Source: Armatimonadota bacterium (lineage in GTDB: Bacteria; Armatimonadota; UBA5829; DSUL01). From it: 64,000 nucleotides of DNA. The notes under the pieces are model-generated. The model did no database searches and had not been told where the DNA came from. It was given only the letters and a program-made list of their open reading frames with translations. Positions within the stretch are counted from its first letter, which is position 1. Each line of letters starts with the position of its first letter. Position numbers and translations under genes: made by a program. Positions 1 through 9,270 of this stretch are shown here, piece by piece. The DNA lies in NCBI GenBank assembly GCA_025998755.1, contig AP024674.1, positions 1,602,162 to 1,666,161 of the forward strand, given 5' to 3'.

Positions 1-143
1 GATGTGTGTCGAGCGGCTCCGAGGTAAGGCCTGTGATCAGGCCAAGAAGCCCGGAGGACGTCGTGGTTTTCTGAAACGCGGTAAGAGCCCGCCCCTGCGC
101 GCCTGCCGGGGCAGGCAAAAGGTGAACCGGCCTGAAAAGGCTC
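1..143. other. Left-edge noncoding segment with hairpins
   Basis: No convincing gene lies left of the protease promoter. The segment holds two perfect hairpins: a 6-bp stem at 28-33/38-43 with a TGAT loop and a 6-bp stem at 101-106/111-116 followed by four A. A GGTAAGAG string at about 80-87 and GGTGAACC at about 121-128 recall conserved loops of RNase P RNA, but the rest of that RNA is not recognisable. It may be the end of a structured RNA that begins outside the window, or only the leader of the next gene. Confidence 0.3.
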
Positions 144-172
144 TTGACCGGAAAGGGTCTGGCTGGTATACT
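144..172 (+). promoter_or_regulatory. Sigma-70 promoter for the S8 protease gene
   Basis: A TTGACC -35 box (144-149) is separated by 17 bases from a TATACT -10 box (167-172). The match and spacing are close to the housekeeping consensus. Transcription would start near 179 and give a leader of about 77 nt before the protease start at 256. Confidence 0.7.
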
Positions 173-255
173 GCAACTGCTTCGCGACTGCATCGAGCCT
201 ATGGAGCTTGCGCAGGTCGCGCGGAGGAGGGTTGACGGAAAGGAGACCATCCCTC

Positions 256-3200
256 ATGGGAAGCTTTGCCCGCATCTTAATGCTGGCGTTCGCCTGCGTG
301 GCTCTTGCGGCTTCAACTCCCTGCGCCCAGGAGCTTGCGGAAGACGGGACGCCGTATCCATCTCTCGAACAGTCTTCGGCTGAGGTGGCGCTTAGCCGGG
401 TGCGCATCGGACAGTCTCTCGTTCCGAGGCTGAGCAGCAACGAGAGCATCCCCGTGATCATCTCGTTTGTTCATCAGCCATCAACGGAGATCGCTGAGGA
501 GGAGCAGGCGGCTTTTTCTGATGCTCTGCGTGAAAGGGAAGCCGAGGCACTGGCGATCCATCGGAAATACAGCACCGGCGCCAGGGCAGCCACCGCCGAG
601 GAGGCCAAGGCGCTCGCCGCGCACGAAGCGTCACTTTACACCAAGGCCGACCGCGCCAAACTCCAGAAGATCGTCACGGAGCTGAAGCAGCTGAAGGATC
701 AGATGCGCTCTCGCATCCTGCAGCGCACCCGGGAAGCGATCGCAGCCGAGCAGAGCGAGGTTGCCACGTTTGTCCGGGGTCTTGGCGGAACGGTCAGCTA
801 CACTTACGACTTCGAGAACACCGTGGCCGCCCGCGTGCCGGGAAGGGCGATCTCCGCGGTGGCCAACCACCCTCTGGTGCGATACGTGGTGGAGGACCAG
901 AAGACGGAGGCCCATCTCGACATCAGCGCGCCTGCAATGGGCGTGCAGACGTTCTGGAACGCCGGAGAGACCGGCGGAGTCTGGTACAACGCCACGATGG
1001 ACACCGGCGTGGACACCGGCCACCCTAATATGGGACGCACCGGTGGCTGGTGGCAGGTGGTCCGGCACACCACGGCCGCCGGGGACCCGAACTACAACGA
1101 CAACCCCTCCAGCACGGACGACCTTCAGGGGCACGGCACTCACGTGGCCGGGATAATGAACAGTAACCATACGACGTGGAGGGGTGTGGCGTTCGGTTCC
1201 ACACGGAGCACGAACCTCAAGGCCGGCTGGCGGACCTACGACGGCCGCGGCTCCATGTACCAGTCCGACGCTATGTCCGCAATGAACTGGGGGCTCTCAA
1301 ACGCCACGATCGACGTGGTCAACCTGAGCTTTGGGGCATCGGATCCGATGACGGCGGACGACGACGACTACACCCGATTCTGGGACGCCCTAATCCATGT
1401 TCATAACATCGTGTTGACGAAGTCCGCAGGAAACGAAGGCGGGACGAGCGAAACGTTGACATCGCCAGCTGGCACCTACAACGGCATCGTGGTGGCCAAC
1501 CTGGACGACCGCGGGACCCTCACCCGGACGGATGACGTCATCAACTCCGGCAGCAGCCGCGGCCCCACCCCGAACGACCGGAAGAAACCGGACCTGGCCG
1601 CACCGGGGACCACCATCAATGCCCCCAACGACAATTGGGAAGGGACTGCCCCCGACTTTGTGAACATGACCGGGACCAGCATGGCGGCCCCGCACGTGGG
1701 CGGGGCGGCCACCCTGCTCCACGACGTGGGCATCACCGATCCCCGCGCGGTTAAGGCGATGCTGATCAACACGGCGGATTTCCTGAGCGGCCAGACCACG
1801 TGGAACAACAGCGCCGGGTGGGGATATGTGAACCTGGACCGTGCCTACCTGCGGAGGTCCAACTGGTTTTTGCACGCGGTGACACCGCGAAACACCACCG
1901 GCGAGTATCGCCTGTACCGAGTGCCTAACCCGGCTATCGGAGACAAGACTACCATGGTGTGGAACCGGCGGGTAAACTGGAACGGGGCCAGCTACCCCAC
2001 CACCTGGCACGCCCTGAGCGACCTGAACCTGCGCTACTACGTGGAAGCCAACGGCGCGGCTCATTCCTCGTCGCTGAGCGGGATCGACAACGTGGAGCAG
2101 GTGATAGCCAGCACCACTCAGCCGCTCATCATCCGTGCCTACTCCTGGTCCACCAGCTTTGCGGGCGGCGTGTCCAGCGAGACCTACGCACTGGCCGTCC
2201 CGCCAGGGACGGTGGCTGTGAACGGTCCGTCCCTGGCAGCGGGAGCTACCAGCAGCAGCTATTCTCCGCCGCTGAACGCCAAGTTCCGCGTGCTGCTGCG
2301 GGTGACGAACTCGGGTGACATCAACGCCCCGAACTGCAACATCACCATCTCGCTGCCGGCCGGGGTACAGCTGGTCTCCGGCTCACTGACGACCAACGCC
2401 GGATCTGCTCCGGCAGGCGGGCAGACGGACACCGTGGAGGTATGGCTGCGGGCGACAACCTCGGGCACGAAGACCGTCAACGTCACCGGATCGTGCGACG
2501 CCTTCGGGATCACCTGGCCGGTGTCTGCATCGTCTTTCACCATCAACCCCGGACCGGCCGACAACGTGGCCCCGTACAGCACGTTGCAGATCGGCAGCGT
2601 GGGATACCGGACCGGCGGCGTCGAGCTTATCTCAAACGGCGGCTTCGAGTCCAACTGGGCCGGCTGGGTTACCTCCAGGACAGCTGCAATAGAGACGGGA
2701 TCGGCGGCCAGCGGCACCCGCAATGCGAAGCTGGGACCCGGTTCCGGCACGGCCAGCCAGACGCTGACCATCAGCAACTCGGCTTCGCGGGCGTTCCTGA
2801 GCTTCAGTTACAAATCCAGCGCCGGTGTTCTGACCGGTGTGAGCTGCACCATCCGTGATGGATCGGGCAACTTCCTGGTGACGGCGTTCTACACCACCGG
2901 TTCCCAGACGACGTGGAGGAATGTGACCGTTGACGTCTCCCGCTTCAAGGGCCAGACCGTTCAGGTCCGCTTCGCTTCCAGCGGCGGCATTTTCGGCGAC
3001 TCCACGATGTGGGTGGACGATGTCTCCATAAAAGAGGGCGAGACGGTCTGGGTGGACAACGCGGCCGCCACGATGACCCTTCGCAGCACCGACGACGCGG
3101 CCGGAGTGGACTTCAGCAGCTACCAGGTGGCCGGCGGGTCGTGGCTCGTGTACTCCTCGCCGTTCACTCTGGCGCAGGAGGGCTCCAACTCCGTCAAATA

Positions 3201-4860
3201 CTACTCCGTGGATAACAGCAACAACACGGAACCGACCATCTCGACGACGGTAAACCTGGATTCCCAAGCGCCGGCCAGTGTGCTGCGGGTGGGTACGCCC
3301 AGAGTCTTCTCCTCCGGCACGGAGAAGCTCACCAACGCGGGCTTTGAGTCCCTGTTGACGGGGTGGGATGTCTCTGGCGCCGTGACGACCGTTACCAGTC
3401 CGGTGCGCTCCGGGAGCCGCGCGGCGATGGTGGGCGGCAGCGCCGCTGGCACGCTGAGCCGCGACGTCGCCATCAGTGCCTCGGCCACCCGGGCCATCGC
3501 CTCGGCCTGGGTGCGGGCGACCGGCGGTGGCGGCCTGTTCGCATCCTATAGCGCTTCCATCGTGGATCCGGACACAGGGGAGGTTCTGGACGCAGGCATC
3601 TCCGGGTCGTCCAGCAACATCAACGAGTGGACGCAGGTGTTGTGGGACATCACCCGCTTCCGCGGCAAGACGGTCCGGTTGCGCTTCAGTGCCAACTCTT
3701 TGCTCTCGGGGTATCCCACACTGTTTGTGGACGATGTCTCGGTGAGGGAGAACGCCAACCTCTACATCACGCCTTCAACGTCGCTGCAGATCCGTTCCTT
3801 CGACCACGTGGGCGTTGACGTCTATCAGCGCAGCATTGATGGCGGTGCTTATGCGGATGGCCAGACGTTCTCTATCGCCACCGCGGGACTGAGGAATGTG
3901 GCCTACCGCGCGCGCGACCTGATGGGCAAGACGGAGACGGCGACCACCACGCAGATCAATGTGGATAACGCCGGACCTTCGGGCTCCGTGCTGATCAACG
4001 GAGGCGCCACGTTCACCACGTCCAAGAACGTGACGCTGACGCTGAGCGCCTCGGACGGCGCCGGTGTAACGCTGATGCGTCTGCGCAATGCCGGTGACGG
4101 GTTTGGAGCCTGGCAGGCTTACTCCACGTCAAAGGCCTGGGTATTGACCGACGGAGGCGGCACGAAGACCGTTTACGTCCAGTATCAGGATGCACTCGGC
4201 AACATATCGCCGGAGTATTCGGATTCCATCGAATACATTCCGCCGGCGTCCACGCCCATCGGCGAGGCGAAGCTGCTGGGTCCGCACCCGGTGGCCGTGT
4301 CGCTGACGGATAAGCGGGTCAGCGGTGTATTCACGGCCAAGAAGATGCTCTACATCCAGGAGGCCAACCGCTCCGCCGGCATCAAGGTGAACGTGGGCAC
4401 GCTGTCGCCGTCGCCGGCGATCGGTCAGTTCGGAAGCTTCGAAGGAGTGATTCAGCTGGATTCGAATCAGGAGCCCGAGCTCTACCTGACCAGCTTCACG
4501 CTGGGAAGCGCCGGACCGGCTCCCGTGCCGGTGGGCCTGATGAACCGTGAACTGGGCGGCGGCCCGTGGGGTGATTACATCCCTGGCGTGACAGACGGCC
4601 GCGGACTGCATAACATCGGACTGCTGGTGCGCACGTGGGGCAAGGTGACGGCCCGCGACACCATCGGGGCGACCATCCGCATTGACGACGGCTCCAACCT
4701 GCCGGGCGGTGGCGTTCTGGTGGATATGAGTCAGGCCGGCGCCCTTCCCGCTCTGGGAGCCACGGTGCAGGTGACCGGGAACCTGGGATGCGTCCTGGAA
4801 GGATCAGCCGTCAGACCGATTGTCCGGGCCAGGAACTCCGCCGACGTGACAGTGTTCTGA
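256..4860 (+). CDS. Secreted multi-domain subtilisin-like (S8) serine protease
   Basis: A 1534-residue secreted protease. The ATG at 256 is chosen because a GGAAAGGAG ribosome site ends ten bases upstream and the protein then opens with a signal peptide (hydrophobic core to about residue 23, ending before CAQE). A charged, helical region to about residue 190 is probably the inhibitory propeptide. The catalytic triad is visible: Asp249 in MDTGVD, His293 in GHGTHVAG and Ser475 in GTSMAAPH. After the peptidase come a CARDB/DUF11-like domain (~655-765), two copies of a jelly-roll, carbohydrate-binding-like domain (about 788-920 and 1021-1168, each ending in a VDDVS(I/V) motif), Ig-like segments, and a C-terminal double OB-like module (1335-1534) that recurs in the protein at 36892-39450. 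It probably cleaves proteins outside the cell; the C-terminal domains may bind glycans or the cell surface. Monocistronic: own promoter and terminator. Confidence 0.93.
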   Translation: MGSFARILMLAFACVALAASTPCAQELAEDGTPYPSLEQSSAEVALSRVRIGQSLVPRLSSNESIPVIISFVHQPSTEIAEEEQAAFSDALREREAEALAIHRKYSTGARAATAEEAKALAAHEASLYTKADRAKLQKIVTELKQLKDQMRSRILQRTREAIAAEQSEVATFVRGLGGTVSYTYDFENTVAARVPGRAISAVANHPLVRYVVEDQKTEAHLDISAPAMGVQTFWNAGETGGVWYNATMDTGVDTGHPNMGRTGGWWQVVRHTTAAGDPNYNDNPSSTDDLQGHGTHVAGIMNSNHTTWRGVAFGSTRSTNLKAGWRTYDGRGSMYQSDAMSAMNWGLSNATIDVVNLSFGASDPMTADDDDYTRFWDALIHVHNIVLTKSAGNEGGTSETLTSPAGTYNGIVVANLDDRGTLTRTDDVINSGSSRGPTPNDRKKPDLAAPGTTINAPNDNWEGTAPDFVNMTGTSMAAPHVGGAATLLHDVGITDPRAVKAMLINTADFLSGQTTWNNSAGWGYVNLDRAYLRRSNWFLHAVTPRNTTGEYRLYRVPNPAIGDKTTMVWNRRVNWNGASYPTTWHALSDLNLRYYVEANGAAHSSSLSGIDNVEQVIASTTQPLIIRAYSWSTSFAGGVSSETYALAVPPGTVAVNGPSLAAGATSSSYSPPLNAKFRVLLRVTNSGDINAPNCNITISLPAGVQLVSGSLTTNAGSAPAGGQTDTVEVWLRATTSGTKTVNVTGSCDAFGITWPVSASSFTINPGPADNVAPYSTLQIGSVGYRTGGVELISNGGFESNWAGWVTSRTAAIETGSAASGTRNAKLGPGSGTASQTLTISNSASRAFLSFSYKSSAGVLTGVSCTIRDGSGNFLVTAFYTTGSQTTWRNVTVDVSRFKGQTVQVRFASSGGIFGDSTMWVDDVSIKEGETVWVDNAAATMTLRSTDDAAGVDFSSYQVAGGSWLVYSSPFTLAQEGSNSVKYYSVDNSNNTEPTISTTVNLDSQAPASVLRVGTPRVFSSGTEKLTNAGFESLLTGWDVSGAVTTVTSPVRSGSRAAMVGGSAAGTLSRDVAISASATRAIASAWVRATGGGGLFASYSASIVDPDTGEVLDAGISGSSSNINEWTQVLWDITRFRGKTVRLRFSANSLLSGYPTLFVDDVSVRENANLYITPSTSLQIRSFDHVGVDVYQRSIDGGAYADGQTFSIATAGLRNVAYRARDLMGKTETATTTQINVDNAGPSGSVLINGGATFTTSKNVTLTLSASDGAGVTLMRLRNAGDGFGAWQAYSTSKAWVLTDGGGTKTVYVQYQDALGNISPEYSDSIEYIPPASTPIGEAKLLGPHPVAVSLTDKRVSGVFTAKKMLYIQEANRSAGIKVNVGTLSPSPAIGQFGSFEGVIQLDSNQEPELYLTSFTLGSAGPAPVPVGLMNRELGGGPWGDYIPGVTDGRGLHNIGLLVRTWGKVTARDTIGATIRIDDGSNLPGGGVLVDMSQAGALPALGATVQVTGNLGCVLEGSAVRPIVRARNSADVTVF

Positions 4861-4885
4861 TCCGGTAACACCACCCTTCCAATCC

Positions 4886-4926
4886 AAGAGGGGAAAGCCT
4901 GGCGAAAAGGCTTTCCCCTCTTTTTT
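4886..4926 (+). terminator. Rho-independent terminator after the S8 protease
   Basis: A perfect 15-bp stem (4886-4900 with 4908-4922) encloses a 7-nt loop and runs into six T. It sits 25 bases after the protease stop and is the strongest terminator in the window. Confidence 0.92.
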
Positions 4927-5038
4927 GGCTTTCAAGCCAGCATCAGCTCGAAGAATTCCGCCGGCAGGCCCGGCCTCACGCTACACCTTTTCAAGCCCCG
5001 GCCGCTCCCGGAGAACACTGTGTGAGCCGGCCGAGGAA

Positions 5039-6829
5039 TCAGGCGGGCGAAGGAGGCTCCTCGTCCAGCCGGAACTGCATGGCATACATCTGGGAGTAGA
5101 CACCATCAGCCGACAGCAGGGTGTGGTGGTCACCGATCTCCACGATGCGGCCGTGCTCCAGCGCCACGATCTGGTCCGCATGCTTCACCGTGGACAGGCG
5201 ATGGGCAATGACGAAGGTGGTGCGCCCCTCCATAAGACGGTCCATGGCGCGGTGGATGAGGTATTCACTTTCGGAGTCCACGCTGCTCGTGGCCTCGTCC
5301 AGTATCAGAATCCGAGGGTCGGCCAGAATGGCGCGTGCGATGGCAACCCGCTGCTTCTGACCACCCGAGAGCTTGACGCCCCGCTCGCCGATCTGAGTGT
5401 CATAACCGTTCGGCATCTCCGTGATGAATTCGTGGGCATTGGCTGCCTTCGCCGCCTGCTCGATCTCCTCATCTGTGGCGTCCAGTTTGCCGTAGCGGAT
5501 GTTCTCCTTCACCGTACCATTGAACAGGAAGGTATCCTGCAGGACCATTGCGATCTGGCTGCGCAGTTCGGACTGCCGGACGCTTCGGACGTCCACGCCG
5601 TCTATCAGCACCCTGCCCTGAACGGGATCATAGAAACGCGGAATGAGGTTGACCAGGCTGGTCTTGCCTGCGCCGCTGCGGCCAACCAGAGCAACGATCT
5701 GCCCCGGACGCGCCCGCAGACAGATGTCTTTCAGAACCTCCTCGCCGTCCTCGTAGCGGAACCAGACATGGTCGAACTCCACCTCGCCCCGGATGCGGCC
5801 GAGCGGCACCGGGTCCGGGGGATCCTTGATGGCCGGCTCCTCGTCAATGATTTCGAAGATCCGCTCCGCGGCGGCAAGCGAACGCTGGATTGTGTCGTTG
5901 ATGCGCGCCAGGCTCCCGACTGGCTGATACAGCATTCCCAGATAGCTGGTGAAGACCACAAGGGTACCCATGGTGGCCTCTCCGCGCAGAATGAGCACTG
6001 GCCCCACCACCCAGACTGCGATGTGTCCCAGCCGGACCAGCATATCCACGGACGGGAAGAAACTGGTCCACATCCGCACGGCACGGACGCGCTCATCGTA
6101 GTAGTTCTCCGCGTCGCGGCGGAAGTTCTCGAACTCGTAGTCCTCTCGGGCAAAGGCCTTCACCACCCGCACCCCGCTGATGCGCTCCTGGATGCCGGCG
6201 TTGATTTCACCCAGGCGCTCCCGTACGGCACGGTAGATGCTCTTGATGCGCCGGGCGAACCGGAACCCGGCGTAGAACAGAATGGGCACGGGCACAAGGG
6301 CGATGATGGAAAGGAGGGGAGAAATGAGGAACATCACCACGCACATCGCCACCATCTTGATGACGTCGGAGACCAGCGTGTCCGCGGCGTGGTTTACGAA
6401 CTCCTCCACCACCTGGGTGTCGCTGGTCACCCGGCTCATGATCTCGCCGGTCTGGCGCGAGTCGAAAAAGCTAACCGAGAGCTGCTGCAGGTGGCGATAA
6501 ACGTCCTTGCGCAGGGTCAGGATGAGCTTTTCGCCCAGCACGTGCATGATGTAGCCCCGCGCGAACGAAAGCAGGCTATTCAGGGCGTAGACTCCCGCCA
6601 ACAGAAGCGCAAGGAAGATCAGGAGACGGATGCGGGCCCCGGCCTCGCCAGCGGCCAGGATGACGTGGTCGGTGATGCGTCCGTAGATGAGAGGCGGGAC
6701 CAGCGCCACGAGCCCCAGCCCGATGTTGGAAGAGATTCCCAGCGCCAGCGCGACGCTGTGCGGCCGCAGATATCGCAGTAGCCTCAGGAATGCCGCCCGC
6801 CTGTTCCTGGGCACGTGCCTGTCGTCCAT
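5039..6829 (-). CDS. ABC exporter half-transporter, MsbA/multidrug type
   Basis: A 596-residue half-transporter with a fused six-helix membrane domain (about 1-330) and nucleotide-binding domain (about 345-590), the usual size for the ABCB/MsbA family. The ATPase is complete: Walker A GRSGAGKT, Q-loop, signature LSGGQKQR, Walker B ILILDEATS and H-loop AHRLS. It should work as a homodimer in the inner membrane, exporting a lipid, peptide or drug. The substrate cannot be told from sequence; MsbA-like lipid export is only one option. The ATG at 6829 has an AGGA site nine bases upstream; an in-frame TTG just before it (6832) is possible. It stands alone, convergent with the protease and upstream of a repeat-containing gap. 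Confidence 0.92.
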   Translation of the reverse strand: MDDRHVPRNRRAAFLRLLRYLRPHSVALALGISSNIGLGLVALVPPLIYGRITDHVILAAGEAGARIRLLIFLALLLAGVYALNSLLSFARGYIMHVLGEKLILTLRKDVYRHLQQLSVSFFDSRQTGEIMSRVTSDTQVVEEFVNHAADTLVSDVIKMVAMCVVMFLISPLLSIIALVPVPILFYAGFRFARRIKSIYRAVRERLGEINAGIQERISGVRVVKAFAREDYEFENFRRDAENYYDERVRAVRMWTSFFPSVDMLVRLGHIAVWVVGPVLILRGEATMGTLVVFTSYLGMLYQPVGSLARINDTIQRSLAAAERIFEIIDEEPAIKDPPDPVPLGRIRGEVEFDHVWFRYEDGEEVLKDICLRARPGQIVALVGRSGAGKTSLVNLIPRFYDPVQGRVLIDGVDVRSVRQSELRSQIAMVLQDTFLFNGTVKENIRYGKLDATDEEIEQAAKAANAHEFITEMPNGYDTQIGERGVKLSGGQKQRVAIARAILADPRILILDEATSSVDSESEYLIHRAMDRLMEGRTTFVIAHRLSTVKHADQIVALEHGRIVEIGDHHTLLSADGVYSQMYAMQFRLDEEPPSPA

Positions 6830-6988
6830 CAACTGTCATCCTACCACTTCAATGCGAAAACGGGAAGGGGTAGGAAGAGCGCCGCATCTAGTCGCAGTGT
6901 GTTCATTCCCCGCAGGAAGCCGCCCGGGCACTTACTGCGGGCCGACCTCCAACTTTGGGCCACGCTTACACCTCGCCGCAAACCCACT

Positions 6989-7085
6989 ACGGTGGTCGGG
7001 TAGCGCGGCGTCAGCCGCGCCTATCGAGACCTTTCCCATCCGTGGTTTCGACTCGCCCGCCTCGGGCGGGCAGCTCAACCACCGT
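6989..7085. repeat. REP-like palindromic repeat, copy 1
   Basis: A 97-bp element bounded by ACGGTGGT (6989-6996) and its reverse complement ACCACCGT (7078-7085). Inside are a GC-rich arm around 7002-7020, TCGAGACC (7024-7031), the facing GGTTTCGA (7044-7051), and a second arm CCGCC/GGCGG at 7057-7069. The same layout and many of the same bases recur at 56935-57034. It lies just downstream of the NagB-like gene and upstream of the ABC exporter. No coding sequence. Confidence 0.8.
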
Positions 7086-7110
7086 TGGCAGGCGAGAGCT
7101 TTCCGCAAGG

Positions 7111-8043
7111 TCAGTAGCACTTGTCCCAGATCGGCTCGATGTCGCGGGCGATGCTCTCAGACACCCAGACGTCCGTGCGCAGAGTCTGGAGAAGCGATGT
7201 TGGAACCTTCGGCGTCACCGGCCCATGCAGGCAAAGGCGCGTGATGAGCCGCTGCCACGACGCCTGCGACCCGTCTATCGTGATGCTGTGAACATCTATG
7301 CGGTGCTTTGCGGCAATGACCTGGGCGGGGCCGATCGTAGCCGCCTTCGGCGGTACCGCCCAGAGGTCGCCGCTCATCCCCACGCTCCCGTGCAGCGAGT
7401 TCTGGGCGATGGTGAACGGGCTGAGCGTGACAATGCGGGGCCCCATCGTTTTCCACTCCTCAAGGTTCGCGTCGAACTCGGGCGCGTCCGGTTCGATGAA
7501 AGCAAGATGCCCCGTCCATCCCGGCCCGCTGTAGCAGCAGTCCGCGCCGCCCAGGTCTTCCAGCATTTTCCCGTAGTCCGCCAGGTTTTCGTTCGAGAGT
7601 CCGTGGATCTGTTCCTTGGGCGGGCGAAGCTCCTGATCAATCCGTGCCCAAAAGAAATTCAGCATCGTGTAGTGGAACGCCCAGGGCCAGTCTTCCGGAG
7701 CGATCCTCCCGTCGTCGCTGGCATACTCGTCCATGTTGAAAGTATGCAGATGCCGACAGTTCACCCTGAACAAATTGATGAGATGAGCCAGCAGGCTGTA
7801 GCGGCGGTAGGGTTGCGGCACGATAAGAACGCACGTGCGGCCCTCATCGGCGCTGGTCTTGATCCGGTGGAACATGTCCATCAGCCAGCGGAACTCGATC
7901 TCGCTGTCTGGGAACACCTGAATGCGATAATCGGGATTCGGGTGTTTTGTAATGTCCTCCCGCCGTATTCGGCGGGCGCGCTCCACCGCTTCCATATCCA
8001 GAAACGGGATGAACGGCGCGGGGTTGAAACGGAACTCGCCCAC
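7111..8043 (-). CDS. Glucosamine-6-phosphate deaminase-like protein (divergent NagB family)
   Basis: A 310-residue protein of the NagB/6-phosphogluconolactonase fold. The NagB hallmark FNMDEY is intact; its Asp is the proton-transfer residue in NagB. The second hallmark, normally GxGxDGHIAFNEP, reads GPGWTGHLAFIEP: the His and Glu of the ring-opening site remain but the Asp is Thr. It is longer than classical NagB (about 266 residues), with extra N-terminal sequence. The GTG start at 8043 has an AAAGGG site nine bases upstream. It follows the nagA gene on the same strand after an 18-nt gap, so it is likely co-transcribed and acts on an amino-sugar phosphate; the altered site leaves open another substrate or loss of ring opening. 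Confidence 0.78.
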   Translation of the reverse strand: MGEFRFNPAPFIPFLDMEAVERARRIRREDITKHPNPDYRIQVFPDSEIEFRWLMDMFHRIKTSADEGRTCVLIVPQPYRRYSLLAHLINLFRVNCRHLHTFNMDEYASDDGRIAPEDWPWAFHYTMLNFFWARIDQELRPPKEQIHGLSNENLADYGKMLEDLGGADCCYSGPGWTGHLAFIEPDAPEFDANLEEWKTMGPRIVTLSPFTIAQNSLHGSVGMSGDLWAVPPKAATIGPAQVIAAKHRIDVHSITIDGSQASWQRLITRLCLHGPVTPKVPTSLLQTLRTDVWVSESIARDIEPIWDKCY

Positions 8044-8061
8044 TGTGTCTGGCCCTTTCTG

Positions 8062-9270
8062 TCAAATACTGTCTAGGTCTCGACCTTTATCATAGACAAT
8101 ATTGCCCGCGACCCACGTCTTCAGGGGCGTCAGGTCATCGTCCAGCAGAACGAGATCCGCACTCAGGCCGGGCTCGATGCGGCCGGTCTCGGTCTGCAGA
8201 CCCAGCACCGCGGAGGGGTTGGCGGACGCCATGCGGATGGCCTGCGCCGTATCCACTCCGAGCAGCCGGACGGCGTTCATGACCGCCCCGTCCATCGTCA
8301 GGCCGCTGCCCGCCAGGCCTCCGGCGAGCTCCGGATGTTCGTCCGTGAAGCGCGCCGGAGCGCCCGGATGCGCGAACTCCACCGTCCGCCCGCCGAAATC
8401 GTACCGTCCCGGAGGAAGCCCCGCTCCCCGGTTGGCATCCGTGATCAGGCACACCCGGCCGGGCCCCTTGCAGCGCAGAGCCATCTTCACCGCCACCGGA
8501 TGCACGTGCTCCCCGTCCACAATGAAATCCACGGAGACACGCTCATCGGCCAGAATCGCCTCCACCGCGCCCGCCGGCCGCACCCCGGGATCGGTCTCGG
8601 GCGGGGCGTAGAACACATCATAGAAGTGCGTAGCGTGTCTCGCTCCGAGTTCTATCGCGGCCTGCGTATCTTGGACGCCTGCGCGGGTGTGCGTGATGAA
8701 CGCCGGAATCCCGCCTTCGGTCATCTCCGGGAGCAAATTGTGCAGTCCGGGGAACTCCGGAGATACAGCAAACACGGCCGGGAGCGGAGACGCAGCCTCC
8801 TTGAGCTGCCGGACCCGCCTCGGATCAGGCGCGCCGAGCGCCTCCTGCGGCAGAGCCCCCGTGATGCACAGGAAAGGTCCTTCTAGAAGCAACCCGGCCA
8901 CCCGCGCGCCCTTCGGGCGGGCAGATGCGAGTTCGGCAACAAACTTGGCATCCTGTCCGGCGGGACGGGGAAGGACTGCGGGAAGAAACATCGTGACGCC
9001 ATAGCGCGGCAGAAGGGAGCTCAATGCTTCCAGCGCCGCCGGGCCGTCGTCCACCAGATGCTCGCCGCAGCCGTGGATGTGCAGATCCACGAAGCCGGGA
9101 GCAAGCAGAGCTCCCCGGGCATCCTCCACGAGGGCATCTCCTGCCAGCGGCACGTCGACGGCAGGGCCGGCATACAGTATCCGTCCGTCCCGGCACACCA
9201 CGGTCCACCCGGGCTCGACGCGGTCCGGCAAGACGACGCGGGCATTCGTGATGGCCAAGACTGGAGTCAC
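8062..9270 (-). CDS. nagA: N-acetylglucosamine-6-phosphate deacetylase
   Basis: An amidohydrolase-fold deacetylase that removes acetate from GlcNAc-6-P to give glucosamine-6-P in the cytoplasm. Visible features: the HIHG metal motif after the N-terminal beta-sandwich, LLLEGPFL with the metal-binding Glu, THTRAG and ATHFYD histidines, DGEHVHP, and the catalytic Asp in LITDAN. With the GTG at 9270 it has 402 residues, close to the family norm, and begins TPVLAITNARVV as NagA proteins do. The frame stays open to a start at 9414, but the extra 48 residues are not family-like and the ribosome site for 9270 is weak, so the start is uncertain. First gene of a pair with the NagB-like gene. Confidence 0.9.
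   Translation of the reverse strand: MTPVLAITNARVVLPDRVEPGWTVVCRDGRILYAGPAVDVPLAGDALVEDARGALLAPGFVDLHIHGCGEHLVDDGPAALEALSSLLPRYGVTMFLPAVLPRPAGQDAKFVAELASARPKGARVAGLLLEGPFLCITGALPQEALGAPDPRRVRQLKEAASPLPAVFAVSPEFPGLHNLLPEMTEGGIPAFITHTRAGVQDTQAAIELGARHATHFYDVFYAPPETDPGVRPAGAVEAILADERVSVDFIVDGEHVHPVAVKMALRCKGPGRVCLITDANRGAGLPPGRYDFGGRTVEFAHPGAPARFTDEHPELAGGLAGSGLTMDGAVMNAVRLLGVDTAQAIRMASANPSAVLGLQTETGRIEPGLSADLVLLDDDLTPLKTWVAGNIVYDKGRDLDSI

Noticed and set aside
1-143. rnpB (RNase P RNA)
   Set aside because: Two strings match conserved loops, but the AGCAAG box and the 3' P4 strand are absent before the protease promoter.
4925-6781. A 618-codon open frame on the plus strand opposite the ABC exporter
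   Set aside because: It is antisense to a gene with all ABC motifs; its translation is His/Asp/Val-rich, without domains, which is typical of antisense frames in GC-rich DNA.
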